Of a stretch of DNA of 30,512 nt, positions 1 through 7,806 are shown piece after piece. Every line of letters begins with the position of its first letter. Position 1 is the stretch's first letter. The translations under genes and the position numbers were made by a program. The DNA is from JAGTVG01 sp964389805 (lineage in GTDB: Bacteria > Bacteroidota > Bacteroidia > Cytophagales > Cyclobacteriaceae), in the NCBI GenBank assembly GCA_964389805.1, contig CAYMFU010000042.1, positions 1 to 30,512 of the forward strand. Direction: 5' to 3'. Below the pieces are notes generated by a model. The model was not told the DNA's origin, ran no database searches, and saw only the letters and a list, made by a program, of their open reading frames with translations.

Positions 1-471
1 TTTAATAATATCCTGGAAAAGTATTCCTATAAATCATTCTATCTGACCAACGAATCAGAGTCTGTATTTGTGATTCTAGGTAAGATAGATAAGACGCCAT
101 TAGAAATATCCACTCCTAATGATATCGAAGGTGAAGAGATTTTTAAAGTCGTTGATAACCAACCAGATCCTGTTGATGGTTTACCAGCCTTTTTAAAGTT
201 TATTTCTGAGAATCTTAAATATCCTGAAGAAGCACGAAAAGCTGGAATTGAAGGCAAAGTATTCATTGAATTCGTTGTCACCAAAGAAGGATCTGTCGCT
301 AATGTAAAATGTGTCAGAGGTATTGGTGAATTATGTGACGAGGAAGCGATCAGGGTTATCCAAAACAGCCCTGCCTGGAATCCTGGAAGCCAACAAGGAG
401 AAAAAGTGAACGTCAGGATGGTCCTCCCCATTACATTTAAACTGGGAGGTTCAGGAGAGAAAAAGGAATAG
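1..471 (+). CDS. TonB C-terminal domain protein, 5' partial
   Basis: The frame is open from base 1, so the gene starts upstream of the window; the GTG at position 70 is internal and not a credible start. The C-terminal ~95 residues form a TonB C-terminal domain: a YPEEARKAGIEGKV block, then VVTKEGSV and the conserved pattern of a late Pro-Trp-stretch (NSPAWNPG) followed by VRMVLPITFKL. In this family the domain binds the TonB box of outer-membrane receptors, but in Bacteroidota it is also often appended to M56/BlaR1-like peptidases or to uncharacterised periplasmic proteins. Because the N-terminus is missing I cannot tell which. A hairpin terminator follows 33 bases after the stop. Confidence 0.85.
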   Translation, partial: FNNILEKYSYKSFYLTNESESVFVILGKIDKTPLEISTPNDIEGEEIFKVVDNQPDPVDGLPAFLKFISENLKYPEEARKAGIEGKVFIEFVVTKEGSVANVKCVRGIGELCDEEAIRVIQNSPAWNPGSQQGEKVNVRMVLPITFKLGGSGEKKE

Positions 472-504
472 TATTTTAAGTTTAATATTTACATTACGAA
501 ATAC

Positions 505-538
505 AGGAATTATCCCAATTCCAGATGGGATAATTTCT
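505..538. terminator. Hairpin terminator between convergent genes
   Basis: The arms 505-517 (AGGAATTATCCCA) and 526-538 (TGGGATAATTTCT) pair over 13 positions with one G-U wobble and an 8-base loop. It lies between the stop of the TonB-domain gene (471) and the stop of the convergent VanZ-like gene (595), so it could serve both strands. There is no long T tract, which lowers certainty about the mechanism. Confidence 0.7.
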
Positions 539-594
539 ATCGTTGATTGTATATCTCAAATGTCAATCAGAAACACATAAAAATACTTCTTTCA

Positions 595-1008
595 CTATTC
601 AGTGATTTTATATCCTGGAATTACCTTTTCAAATACTTGCACATCCAATATTGCAGCCACTGATACTCCAATACCAAACATAAGAATATCCATTACATCA
701 AAAGTTTCACCCAGCATATAAATACCAAAGGCTTGCATAATTTCAGTAAATGCTGCCAGGAGGAAAACGATAAGTGCTTTAACATACCATTTCTTAAAAA
801 ACCGGATCTGAACATCATTCAGGCATAGAAGAAAATAAAATCCTATAGGTACCAGGATATCAGAAGCATAGCTGTAATATAAGATATAGAGATCTCCATT
901 AAGATAACTGCCCAACCTGAAAACATGAATTGCGGCTATAATCAGATTAATGCAAATGCCTACAGTAGTCCTGACTATTCGATTCTTTTTTAAGGGACCC
1001 TGATTCAT
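595..1008 (-). CDS. VanZ-like small integral membrane protein
   Basis: A 137-residue protein with four predicted membrane helices. The last part (FTEIMQAFGIYMLGETFDVMD followed by a glycine-containing helix) matches the VanZ/DUF2809 pattern: Glu-x-x-Gln, then a loop with Phe-Asp-x-x-Asp, then a hydrophobic Gly-rich segment. VanZ relatives are membrane proteins linked to glycopeptide (teicoplanin) resistance in some Gram-positives; most members have no known role. I chose the ATG at 1008 over the GTG at 1017 because Bacteroidota prefer ATG and the protein then begins with a short basic stretch before helix 1. It is 44 bases downstream of the alcohol dehydrogenase gene on the same strand, so it may be co-transcribed. 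Function is unknown. Confidence 0.75.
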   Translation of the reverse strand: MNQGPLKKNRIVRTTVGICINLIIAAIHVFRLGSYLNGDLYILYYSYASDILVPIGFYFLLCLNDVQIRFFKKWYVKALIVFLLAAFTEIMQAFGIYMLGETFDVMDILMFGIGVSVAAILDVQVFEKVIPGYKITE

Positions 1009-1052
1009 ATTGTGCACTATATGATCTATTTATTCTGGTTTATGCTCATTGC

Positions 1053-2222
1053 TTATACCGTTTTGACGAGAATTTCTTTCATGTCACTGTCCAAAAGTTC
1101 AACCGGATTGTTTTTGTTTGAAGTAATCTTAATAATATTTCCCATATCCTCAGGATTAAATCCGAAGGCTTTCAGTTTCGGCAATCTGAATTTCAAAGTC
1201 AGGTCATAAATTTTATTAATAAGAAATTCGGCATAGAACATACGGTCCTTATCTGATGATCCATGGAAAATTTCACCTACCCTGGCGTATTTTAAAACTG
1301 CCTTATCATCAGGATTCTTTTTTAAAAGCTTGTTTAGTGTAATTTCATTTGCAATGCCCATTAATGAAGCACATAACAATCCATGGGGTATATCAATCCT
1401 TCCGCCTACTGAAGAAGCAAAACCATGAACAACACCTAAACCCGCATTTGCCAAGGTAATCCCGGAACAAAATGCAGCATTCGCCATTCCAGCACGGGCT
1501 TCAATGTCTGCGCCATCATCAACCGCACGTTCCAGATACATATGAACCATTTCCAATCCGGATAAAGCTATTGCATCTGTCAAAGGATTTGCTTTAGTCG
1601 ACAAATAACTCTCAAGTAGTTGTGTGAAGGCATCCATTCCACTCCAGGCTGTAATGTTTTCCGGACACTGAATGGTCAATTCTGGATCTATCAATGCCAG
1701 ATCCGGAATAAAATTATCATGACGCAATGATTTCTTAAATCCATGTTCGCCTACACGACTAATAACTGCATTTTTTGTCGCTTCACTACCAGTACCAGAT
1801 GTAGTTGGAAGAGCAAAAAAAGGAATTTTTGTGCCTGGATGTATACTGCCATCACCCGCACCTTCCAGGTATTTGATAATGTGTTCCTTTAATGGAAGCA
1901 TTGCTGAAATTGCCTTCCCTGCATCAAGTACACTTCCTCCACCTATTGCCATTACCACATCCGGTTTATAATCGCTAAATGTTTTTACAGCATCATCAAT
2001 TAATTCTGGTGTTGGTTCTTTTTTAATTCTTACTACTTCATAGGCAATCTGATAATCTTTAAAAGACTTTGTAAGGATATCCCAATTGTTGGATTTAGAA
2101 AATGATGATCCCCCAATAACCAGCAACACCTTATGCCCAAAATCAAGTATTTTTTCAGGCAATAATTGCCGCTTCCCAATTCCAAATTCAATATTCGGGG
2201 GTAATAAAACTCTAAAATTCAT
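1053..2222 (-). CDS. Iron-type (group III) alcohol dehydrogenase
   Basis: A 389-residue member of the iron-containing alcohol dehydrogenase family, NAD(P)-dependent oxidoreductases acting on alcohols, diols or hydroxyacids. Visible: the nucleotide-binding GGGS at 94-97 followed by LDAGKAIS, the family block LPTTSGTGSEAT at 139-150, and metal-site residues Asp197, His266 (VVHGFAS) and His280 (IPHG). The spacing matches E. coli FucO, but where the family usually has a His four residues after the Asp, this protein has Gln201 (GMDAFTQ). That change is shared by a subset of the family as I recall, so it may define a substrate or metal subtype rather than an inactive enzyme. Its ATG overlaps the stop of the upstream monooxygenase-like gene (TAATG), indicating translational coupling. 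The substrate cannot be read from sequence. Confidence 0.92.
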   Translation of the reverse strand: MNFRVLLPPNIEFGIGKRQLLPEKILDFGHKVLLVIGGSSFSKSNNWDILTKSFKDYQIAYEVVRIKKEPTPELIDDAVKTFSDYKPDVVMAIGGGSVLDAGKAISAMLPLKEHIIKYLEGAGDGSIHPGTKIPFFALPTTSGTGSEATKNAVISRVGEHGFKKSLRHDNFIPDLALIDPELTIQCPENITAWSGMDAFTQLLESYLSTKANPLTDAIALSGLEMVHMYLERAVDDGADIEARAGMANAAFCSGITLANAGLGVVHGFASSVGGRIDIPHGLLCASLMGIANEITLNKLLKKNPDDKAVLKYARVGEIFHGSSDKDRMFYAEFLINKIYDLTLKFRLPKLKAFGFNPEDMGNIIKITSNKNNPVELLDSDMKEILVKTV

Positions 2223-2530
2223 TACCAGAGTCCTTTATCCATGGGGGCTAGTATTCTATGCTTCACACCTTGTCGCGGTTGAGCCATCCAATTGGCAACT
2301 CTTTCCCGCCAGTTTAGATAGTGTGCAGTTTTCTTGTGTTCAGCCGATGCTTCTTCGGACTCATACGCCTCATATAAAACAAATTTGGAAGGATCTGAGT
2401 CATCCTGCAATACATCAAAGCGGAGGTTGCCAGGCTCATTAATTGATCCCTTATGGTTTTCGATGGAGGCATTTTTAAAATCCTCAATATGTTGCTCCTT
2501 AACCCAGACATGCACGATAGTAACGATCAT
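2222..2530 (-). CDS. ABM/LsrG-like antibiotic biosynthesis monooxygenase
   Basis: A 102-residue ferredoxin-like-fold protein of the ABM superfamily. It shows the family order: an initial strand (VTIVHVWVKEQ), an Asn/His helix (ENHKGSINEPGNLRFDVLQDD), FVLYEAYESEEASAEH, and a HYLNW stretch near the end. Relatives include quinol monooxygenases, heme-degrading enzymes and LsrG, which processes the phosphorylated AI-2 signal. The EPGNLRFDVLQD and YEAYxSExAxxxHK patterns are closest to the LsrG/YgiN side. It is translationally coupled to the downstream Fe-type alcohol dehydrogenase, which suggests consecutive action on one small carbonyl or hydroxy compound; this is inference. No TAnnTTTG promoter element was found in the 102 bases between this gene and argH. 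Confidence 0.85.
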   Translation of the reverse strand: MIVTIVHVWVKEQHIEDFKNASIENHKGSINEPGNLRFDVLQDDSDPSKFVLYEAYESEEASAEHKKTAHYLNWRERVANWMAQPRQGVKHRILAPMDKGLW

Positions 2531-2632
2531 GATATTTAATTAAGATATATTGGACATACATTGAAATTAACTTTAATCAGTTTAGAATACAGTTATTGTC
2601 ATTATAATATTGAAAAAACAATTGAAAAAGAT

Positions 2633-3973
2633 TTAATCCTCCTTCAATTTTTCTGTCGCTATCTTTATTTTTTCAAATTTTTCGGTAAAGAACTGATTCA
2701 GGACCTTCATTTTTTCGATGATCTTGTCATTGCAGAGGTTGCCGATACTTCCCTCATGCGTATGATTAATATCAAAATCTGGTTGAAAAGATCCATTTTC
2801 AATCATTTCTCCTACTTTTCTATAGGCATCACGAAATGACATCCCCTCCAATACAAGTTGATTTACCGTTTCAACACTAAACAGATATTTATATTTATCC
2901 TGTTGGACAACTGCATTATTTACTATTATATGAGATAGCATAAACTCCGACATATAAAGGCAATTTTTAAGTGATTCTATAGAATTCATCAAATTTTCCT
3001 TCAATAATTGCATATCTCTATGATACCCGGCAGGAAGGTTAGTTGTCAACAGGCTGATCTCATTTGAAACTGCTTTTATCTGGTTGCACTTCCCTCTTAT
3101 CAGTTCGAACACATCCGGATTCTTTTTATGCGGCATAATGCTGGACCCAGTAGTATATTCATCAGGAAAAGCAATAAAACCAAAATCCTGGCCCATGTAA
3201 AGGCATATATCAGCAGCAAACTTCCCAAGAGTATCGGCAATCAGTCCCAAAGCATTTGCAAAGACTTTTTCAGCCTTTCCCCTACCCATTTGAGCATAAA
3301 CAACATTATAATTCATAGAATCGAAACCCAGTAATTCCGTAGTCAATTGCCGCTTAAGAGGAAATGAACTTCCATAGCCAGCAGCAGACCCAAGTGGATT
3401 CTGATTGATTATTTCAAAAGCGGCTTTTAAATTGATCAGATCGTCAGATAGACTTTCAGCATATGCTCCAAACCACAGGCCAAATGAAGAAGGCATGGCT
3501 ACCTGAAAATGGGTATACCCCGGCATGAGTATCTCCTGATACGTTTCACTCAGGTTTATAAGTCTGTTAAATAGATTTTGTGTTAATGTTACGATCTCCT
3601 GTATCTCATTCCTCATAAAAAGCTTTATATCCAACAATACCTGATCATTTCGACTGCGGCCACTATGGATCTTTTTGCCTATATCGCCCAGTTTCTTTGT
3701 CAGAATAATCTCTACCTGGGAATGTATATCCTCAACGCCATCCTCGATTAAAAATTTACCATTCTTTATATCTTCAATAATTTCGATCAATCCATTGTGT
3801 AGCCTATTATGTTCTGTTTCATTAATTAAATGAATGTCCTTTAACATGGCAATATGAGCCAGGGAGCCAAGAACATCGTACATGGCCAGTTCCATATCTA
3901 ATAGATTGTCTTTACCAATCGTAAAATCTTCTATGATCTTGTTAACATCATAGTTTTTCTGCCAGATCTTCAT
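2633..3973 (-). CDS. argH: Argininosuccinate lyase
   Basis: A 446-residue enzyme of the fumarase/aspartase superfamily that splits argininosuccinate into arginine and fumarate, the last step of arginine synthesis. The signature GSSIMPHKKNPD lies near residue 280; it carries the flexible catalytic loop serine. The early SGRSRNDQV block and the GSAAGYGSSFPL block are also typical of ArgH. Length is normal for the family (about 450). The start is the ATG at 3973, giving MKIWQKNYDVN. It is the last gene of the arginine operon, 35 bases after the M20 deacylase gene. I saw no clear hairpin in the 102 bases after its stop, so read-through into the ABM/ADH pair is possible. Confidence 0.97.
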   Translation of the reverse strand: MKIWQKNYDVNKIIEDFTIGKDNLLDMELAMYDVLGSLAHIAMLKDIHLINETEHNRLHNGLIEIIEDIKNGKFLIEDGVEDIHSQVEIILTKKLGDIGKKIHSGRSRNDQVLLDIKLFMRNEIQEIVTLTQNLFNRLINLSETYQEILMPGYTHFQVAMPSSFGLWFGAYAESLSDDLINLKAAFEIINQNPLGSAAGYGSSFPLKRQLTTELLGFDSMNYNVVYAQMGRGKAEKVFANALGLIADTLGKFAADICLYMGQDFGFIAFPDEYTTGSSIMPHKKNPDVFELIRGKCNQIKAVSNEISLLTTNLPAGYHRDMQLLKENLMNSIESLKNCLYMSEFMLSHIIVNNAVVQQDKYKYLFSVETVNQLVLEGMSFRDAYRKVGEMIENGSFQPDFDINHTHEGSIGNLCNDKIIEKMKVLNQFFTEKFEKIKIATEKLKED

Positions 3974-4008
3974 TTATTGATTTTTAAATAAGCTAATGTT
4001 ACTATCAA

Positions 4009-5070
4009 TCATGAGCATATGATTTTATTCAGAACCCGTATATAAATTTCAGTTCCTTTCTGGATCTCATTCAATTTTATATATTCATCGGCGGTATGGG
4101 ACCGAAGAGAATCACCAGGCCCCATTTTAACCGTAGGAAAATTCATTAGAGCCTGATCGCTCAAAGTATCCGAGCCAAATGTTTTAATTCCCAGGTTCTT
4201 AGCTGTTTTAACTAAAACATGATCTCCTGAAATAGCAGATGGGTGTAATCGGGTTGACCGGGCAATAACCTCGCTTTTCATATTGTCCTTTATTATTTGG
4301 AGCACTTCTTCATTGCTATAAGAATCAGTATTACGCACATCAACAACAAATTTACACGTATCGGGGATAACATTATGCTGGCTGCCGGATTCGATCATCG
4401 TAGCTGTCATTTTAATGGGACCCAATACGTCAGAAGTCAAGGGGAACCTGTAGTTTCTTAACCATTTGATATCTTCCAATGCTATATAAATGGCATTTAT
4501 CCCGGATTCTTTCGCAACATGGCCTGATATCCCTTCAGCAAGGCAATCCAAAACCATCAAGCCTTTCTCTGCTATTGCCATTTGCATCCCAGTAGGCTCA
4601 CCAATAATGCCGAAATCAATCTTCCCTAAACCTCCTATAACGGACTCAACGCCATTTACGCCTGATATCTCTTCTTCAGCTGATGCAAGCATGATCAAAT
4701 TAAAATCCAGGTTTTGAGCATCATAATAATGAAGAAAAACTGCAATCAAACTTACCAGAGCTGCCCCTGCATCATTGCTTCCAAGTCCGTATAACTTTTC
4801 ATCCTCTATGATAGGGATGAAAGGATCCCTGGTCCAATCGGACCTGGGTCTAACTGTATCATGATGGGAATTCAGAAGTATAGTCTCTTTTGCCGGATCG
4901 AAATATTTGTTCAGAATCCATACATTATTATCCTTTCTGTTTGTTTTCAAGCCCTGGATCTTAAAAAATGATTCCAGCACATCAGCGGTGGCCGCTTCCT
5001 GTTTACTGAAAGAAGGATTTCTAATTAGGTTACTAAGCAGTTCTTCGATATGATTGAAAGAAATTTCCAA
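4009..5070 (-). CDS. M20 metallopeptidase, N-acylcitrulline/N-acylornithine deacylase
   Basis: A 353-residue M20 family zinc hydrolase. Metal and catalytic residues are visible: His69-His70-Asp71 (SHHDT), Asp100 (GLGSNDAGAA), Glu132/Glu133 (AEEEISG), Glu158 (IGEPT) and a late His in SLRSHTADEY. In Bacteroidota and Xanthomonas, where carbamoylation happens on acylated ornithine, this enzyme removes the acyl group from acetyl- or succinyl-citrulline; its place between argB and argH supports that here. The start is unusual: a TTG at 5070 immediately follows the argB stop codon in the same reading frame, and no in-frame ATG lies near the N-terminus. Starting at TTG gives MEISFNHIEELLSNLI, the expected helix before PSFSKQE, so it is the best choice. 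Confidence 0.9.
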   Translation of the reverse strand: MEISFNHIEELLSNLIRNPSFSKQEAATADVLESFFKIQGLKTNRKDNNVWILNKYFDPAKETILLNSHHDTVRPRSDWTRDPFIPIIEDEKLYGLGSNDAGAALVSLIAVFLHYYDAQNLDFNLIMLASAEEEISGVNGVESVIGGLGKIDFGIIGEPTGMQMAIAEKGLMVLDCLAEGISGHVAKESGINAIYIALEDIKWLRNYRFPLTSDVLGPIKMTATMIESGSQHNVIPDTCKFVVDVRNTDSYSNEEVLQIIKDNMKSEVIARSTRLHPSAISGDHVLVKTAKNLGIKTFGSDTLSDQALMNFPTVKMGPGDSLRSHTADEYIKLNEIQKGTEIYIRVLNKIICS

Positions 5071-5865
5071 TTATTTTGATATTTGTGTTCCGAATTCCTC
5101 ATCACCTTCTGATAGATTCTTCACATCCCCATAATGACAAATATACACACGATTAACTCCTGCACTAACAGCATCAAAAGCATTATCTACTTTTGGAAGC
5201 ATACCTGTGTGAATTACGCCCTCACTTTGAAGATCAAGATAATTCCCCTTGTTAATGTGGCTGACAAGCGTTTTTTCATCAGCAAGGTCTTTTAATACCC
5301 CTGGTTTTTCAAAGCAATAATATAGGTCAACTTTATATTCCTGTGTCAACCCGACTGCCAGTGAAGAGGCGATAGTATCGGCATTTGTATTTAATAATTG
5401 TCCACTTTTATCATGAGTCATCGCTGTAAATATTGGAACAAATCCAGACTTAATAATCTCCTGAACATTTTTCACATTTACTTTCTCAATATCCCCCACA
5501 AATCCGAAGTCAATACCATTTTTAACAGGTCTTCTCGTGGCCTTAATCGTATTACCATCAGCACCTGTCAGGCCAAGGGCATTACATCCATATTTTTGAA
5601 GAGTTGCTACAATCTTTTTATTGGCCAGTCCAGGCAATATCATAGTGACTACTTCAAGGCTTTTTTCATCTGTAATTCTTCTTCCGTTGGTCATCTTTAC
5701 CTCTATACCCAGGCGTTCGCACATTTCACTTACCCACTTGCCTCCACCATGAACTAATATTTTTTTACCAGGGACAGTGGCAAAATCCTTTAGAAAAATA
5801 TCCAATTCACTGTTATCATCGATTACCTTTCCTCCTATTTTAAATATGGACAGCTTTTCAACCAT
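5071..5865 (-). CDS. argB: N-acetylglutamate kinase (or N-succinylglutamate kinase)
   Basis: A 264-residue amino acid kinase that phosphorylates the gamma-carboxyl of N-acylglutamate, the second step of the pathway. Seen: the N-terminal FKIGGKVIDD phosphate-binding lysine region, the LVHGGGKWVSEM glycine motif near residues 38-48, LTGADGNTIKA, and the Asn-rich NTNADTIASSLAVGL block that binds ATP. The frame stays open upstream to 6000 inside argF', but the ATG at 5865 gives the normal N-terminus and length and overlaps the argF' stop (TAATG), a coupling signal. Nothing in the protein distinguishes an acetyl from a succinyl substrate. There is no N-terminal extension of the arginine-sensitive type that I recognise. 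Confidence 0.95.
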   Translation of the reverse strand: MVEKLSIFKIGGKVIDDNSELDIFLKDFATVPGKKILVHGGGKWVSEMCERLGIEVKMTNGRRITDEKSLEVVTMILPGLANKKIVATLQKYGCNALGLTGADGNTIKATRRPVKNGIDFGFVGDIEKVNVKNVQEIIKSGFVPIFTAMTHDKSGQLLNTNADTIASSLAVGLTQEYKVDLYYCFEKPGVLKDLADEKTLVSHINKGNYLDLQSEGVIHTGMLPKVDNAFDAVSAGVNRVYICHYGDVKNLSEGDEEFGTQISK

Positions 5866-6812
5866 TACAATGATTTTAATATCTCCTGAATTACAGCCTG
5901 AGCCGCAAATACACGATTTCCCGCTTCTTCTATAACAATAGATTGATTGCCATCGAGAATATCGTCGGCAATTACCACATTTCTTCGTACAGGCAGGCAA
6001 TGCATAACTTTTACCTCCTTCGAATTCTCAAATTTTTTCGCTGAAATCATCCATTCCGGATCAGTACTTAAAACTTTACCATACTGCTCATAAGATGACC
6101 AATTCTTTACATATACAAAGTCGGCTCCTTGCAAAGCTTTGTCCTGGTTATATTCTACCTGAACTCCATCCATAAACGATCTGGATAATTCATAACCTTC
6201 CGGATGTGTAACGATCAATTCATAATCCATTTTTGAAGCCCATTCTACAAAGGAATTTGGAACAGATTGTGGCAAAGCCCTTGGATGAGGGGCCCAGGAC
6301 ATGACAACTTTTGGTTTGTCTACCTTTTTGAATTCTTCAATGGTAACCATGTCGGCAAGGGATTGCAAAGGATGACGGGTGGCAGACTCAAGGCTGATCA
6401 CTGGCACACCAGAATATTTTATCAGGCTATTCAATATCTCCTCACTATAATCCGCATCCCGGTCAATCAATCCAGGGAAGGATCTTAATCCAATGATATC
6501 ACAATATTCACCAATTACGGCGGCAGCTTCGATAATGTGCTCTGCCTTATTCCCATCCATCACAATTCCTTCTTTTGTTTCCAGAGCCCACCCTTCACCA
6601 CTGAAATTCATGACCATAACATCCATGCCAAGGTTTATGCCCGCTTTCTGGGTACTTAGGCGTGTTCTTAGACTCGGATTCATAAATATAAGCCCAAGGG
6701 TTTTACCATTACCCAAATTCCTTTGAAGCGGATCTGCTAACTTACACGATCTTGCAGTCCGGATCAATGTATTCAAATCCTGAACATCATATACGGAAGT
6801 AAAGTTTCTCAT
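5865..6812 (-). CDS. argF': N-acylornithine carbamoyltransferase (SOTCase/AOTCase family)
   Basis: A 315-residue transcarbamylase that forms N-acylcitrulline from N-acylornithine and carbamoyl phosphate. Seen: the carbamoyl-phosphate loop NPSLRTR at 45-51, HPLQ at 147-150, MSWAPHPRALPQ, and HCLPVRRN near 274. The SWAPHPRALPQSVPNSF block and the absence of the normal OTCase ornithine loop place it with the Bacteroidota succinylornithine and Xanthomonas acetylornithine enzymes rather than with plain ArgF. The residue known to set acyl specificity (Pro90 in the Bacteroides fragilis enzyme, Glu in the acetyl enzyme) is Ala90 here, in VMDGNKAEH, so the acyl group is uncertain. The gene starts at the ATG at 6812, one base after the argC stop. 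Confidence 0.93.
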   Translation of the reverse strand: MRNFTSVYDVQDLNTLIRTARSCKLADPLQRNLGNGKTLGLIFMNPSLRTRLSTQKAGINLGMDVMVMNFSGEGWALETKEGIVMDGNKAEHIIEAAAVIGEYCDIIGLRSFPGLIDRDADYSEEILNSLIKYSGVPVISLESATRHPLQSLADMVTIEEFKKVDKPKVVMSWAPHPRALPQSVPNSFVEWASKMDYELIVTHPEGYELSRSFMDGVQVEYNQDKALQGADFVYVKNWSSYEQYGKVLSTDPEWMISAKKFENSKEVKVMHCLPVRRNVVIADDILDGNQSIVIEEAGNRVFAAQAVIQEILKSL

Positions 6813-6813
6813 A

Positions 6814-7806
6814 TCAAAATGCTAATCCTTTCATTTTCAACCCGGTAGTCTCTTCGAGCCCGCACATGAGGTTCATATTCTGAACCGCCTGGCCTGAAGC
6901 TCCTTTTACCAGATTATCAATAGTACTGATAACCATCAATTGGTCTTCAACTTTATCAATAAACAACTGACAATAGTTTGTATTTACCACTTGTTTCAGG
7001 TCAATGTTAGACTCACTGAGATGTACAAATGGATGTTCTTGATAGAATTCCGAATAATCCTTTTTTACCGTTTCAACAGCTACTTCTGTTTTTAAATACA
7101 TAGTAGCTATAATACCCCTTGTGAAATTTCCTCTATAGGGAATAAAAAAAAGATTATTGCCTATGGTGGGATCAGTTTTCTTCAAGCTTTGTCGTATTTC
7201 TTCCAGATGTTGGTGTGTAAATGCTTTATAAACAGACATATTATTGTTTCTCCAACTGAAATGAGATGTGGGGCTCAGCTTCTGTCCAGCACCTGTTGAG
7301 CCTGTAATGGCACTAATGTGAATGTCGTCTTTTATCAATTCATTTTTCGCCAGTGGAATCAAACCCAACTGCAGGCATGTTGCAAAACATCCCGGATTGG
7401 CAATGTTCTTTGCTTTGACTATTTCTGATCTGTTTAATTCAGGCAATCCATAAATGAATTCCCCAAACTCTTGCTGTATCTCCGGATAACTATCGTTCAA
7501 CCTGAAATCCTGACTCAGATCAATGATCTTTTGTGTTTTACCTATTTTGCCCGACTGCAGGATTTTGACAGATTCCCCATGCCCTTTACACAGAAATATA
7601 ACGTCAATTTCTTCTTCTACTTCTGATATGAACCTCAGATTTTCGACATGAAACAAGTCGGCATGAACCGAACCGATCGTATTGCCGGCATTGCTATCAC
7701 TTTGCACATAACCTATTTCAACATCCGGATGATTGATTAAGATCCGCAATAACTCACCACCAGTATAGCCGGCAGCTCCAATAATACCAACCTGTATTTT
7801 ACTCAT
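6814..7806 (-). CDS. argC: N-acyl-gamma-glutamyl-phosphate reductase
   Basis: A 330-residue NADPH-dependent reductase that turns N-acylglutamyl phosphate into the semialdehyde. Seen: the Rossmann motif GIIGAAGYTGGELL at residues 8-20 and the catalytic cysteine block IANPGCFATC, with Cys140 as the nucleophile. The length is slightly below the usual ~345. The start ATG at 7806 overlaps the end of argG by 8 bases, and the stop lies one base before the argF' ATG, so argG, argC, argF' and argB form a tightly coupled block. The next enzyme of the pathway, the aminotransferase ArgD, is not encoded next to it as it often is. Confidence 0.96.
   Translation of the reverse strand: MSKIQVGIIGAAGYTGGELLRILINHPDVEIGYVQSDSNAGNTIGSVHADLFHVENLRFISEVEEEIDVIFLCKGHGESVKILQSGKIGKTQKIIDLSQDFRLNDSYPEIQQEFGEFIYGLPELNRSEIVKAKNIANPGCFATCLQLGLIPLAKNELIKDDIHISAITGSTGAGQKLSPTSHFSWRNNNMSVYKAFTHQHLEEIRQSLKKTDPTIGNNLFFIPYRGNFTRGIIATMYLKTEVAVETVKKDYSEFYQEHPFVHLSESNIDLKQVVNTNYCQLFIDKVEDQLMVISTIDNLVKGASGQAVQNMNLMCGLEETTGLKMKGLAF

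Noticed and set aside
5866..6000. A longer N-terminus for ArgB reaching into argF'.
   Set aside because: The extension is Cys- and Arg-rich, unlike any ArgB, and is simply argF' read in another frame; the ATG at 5865 fits the family.
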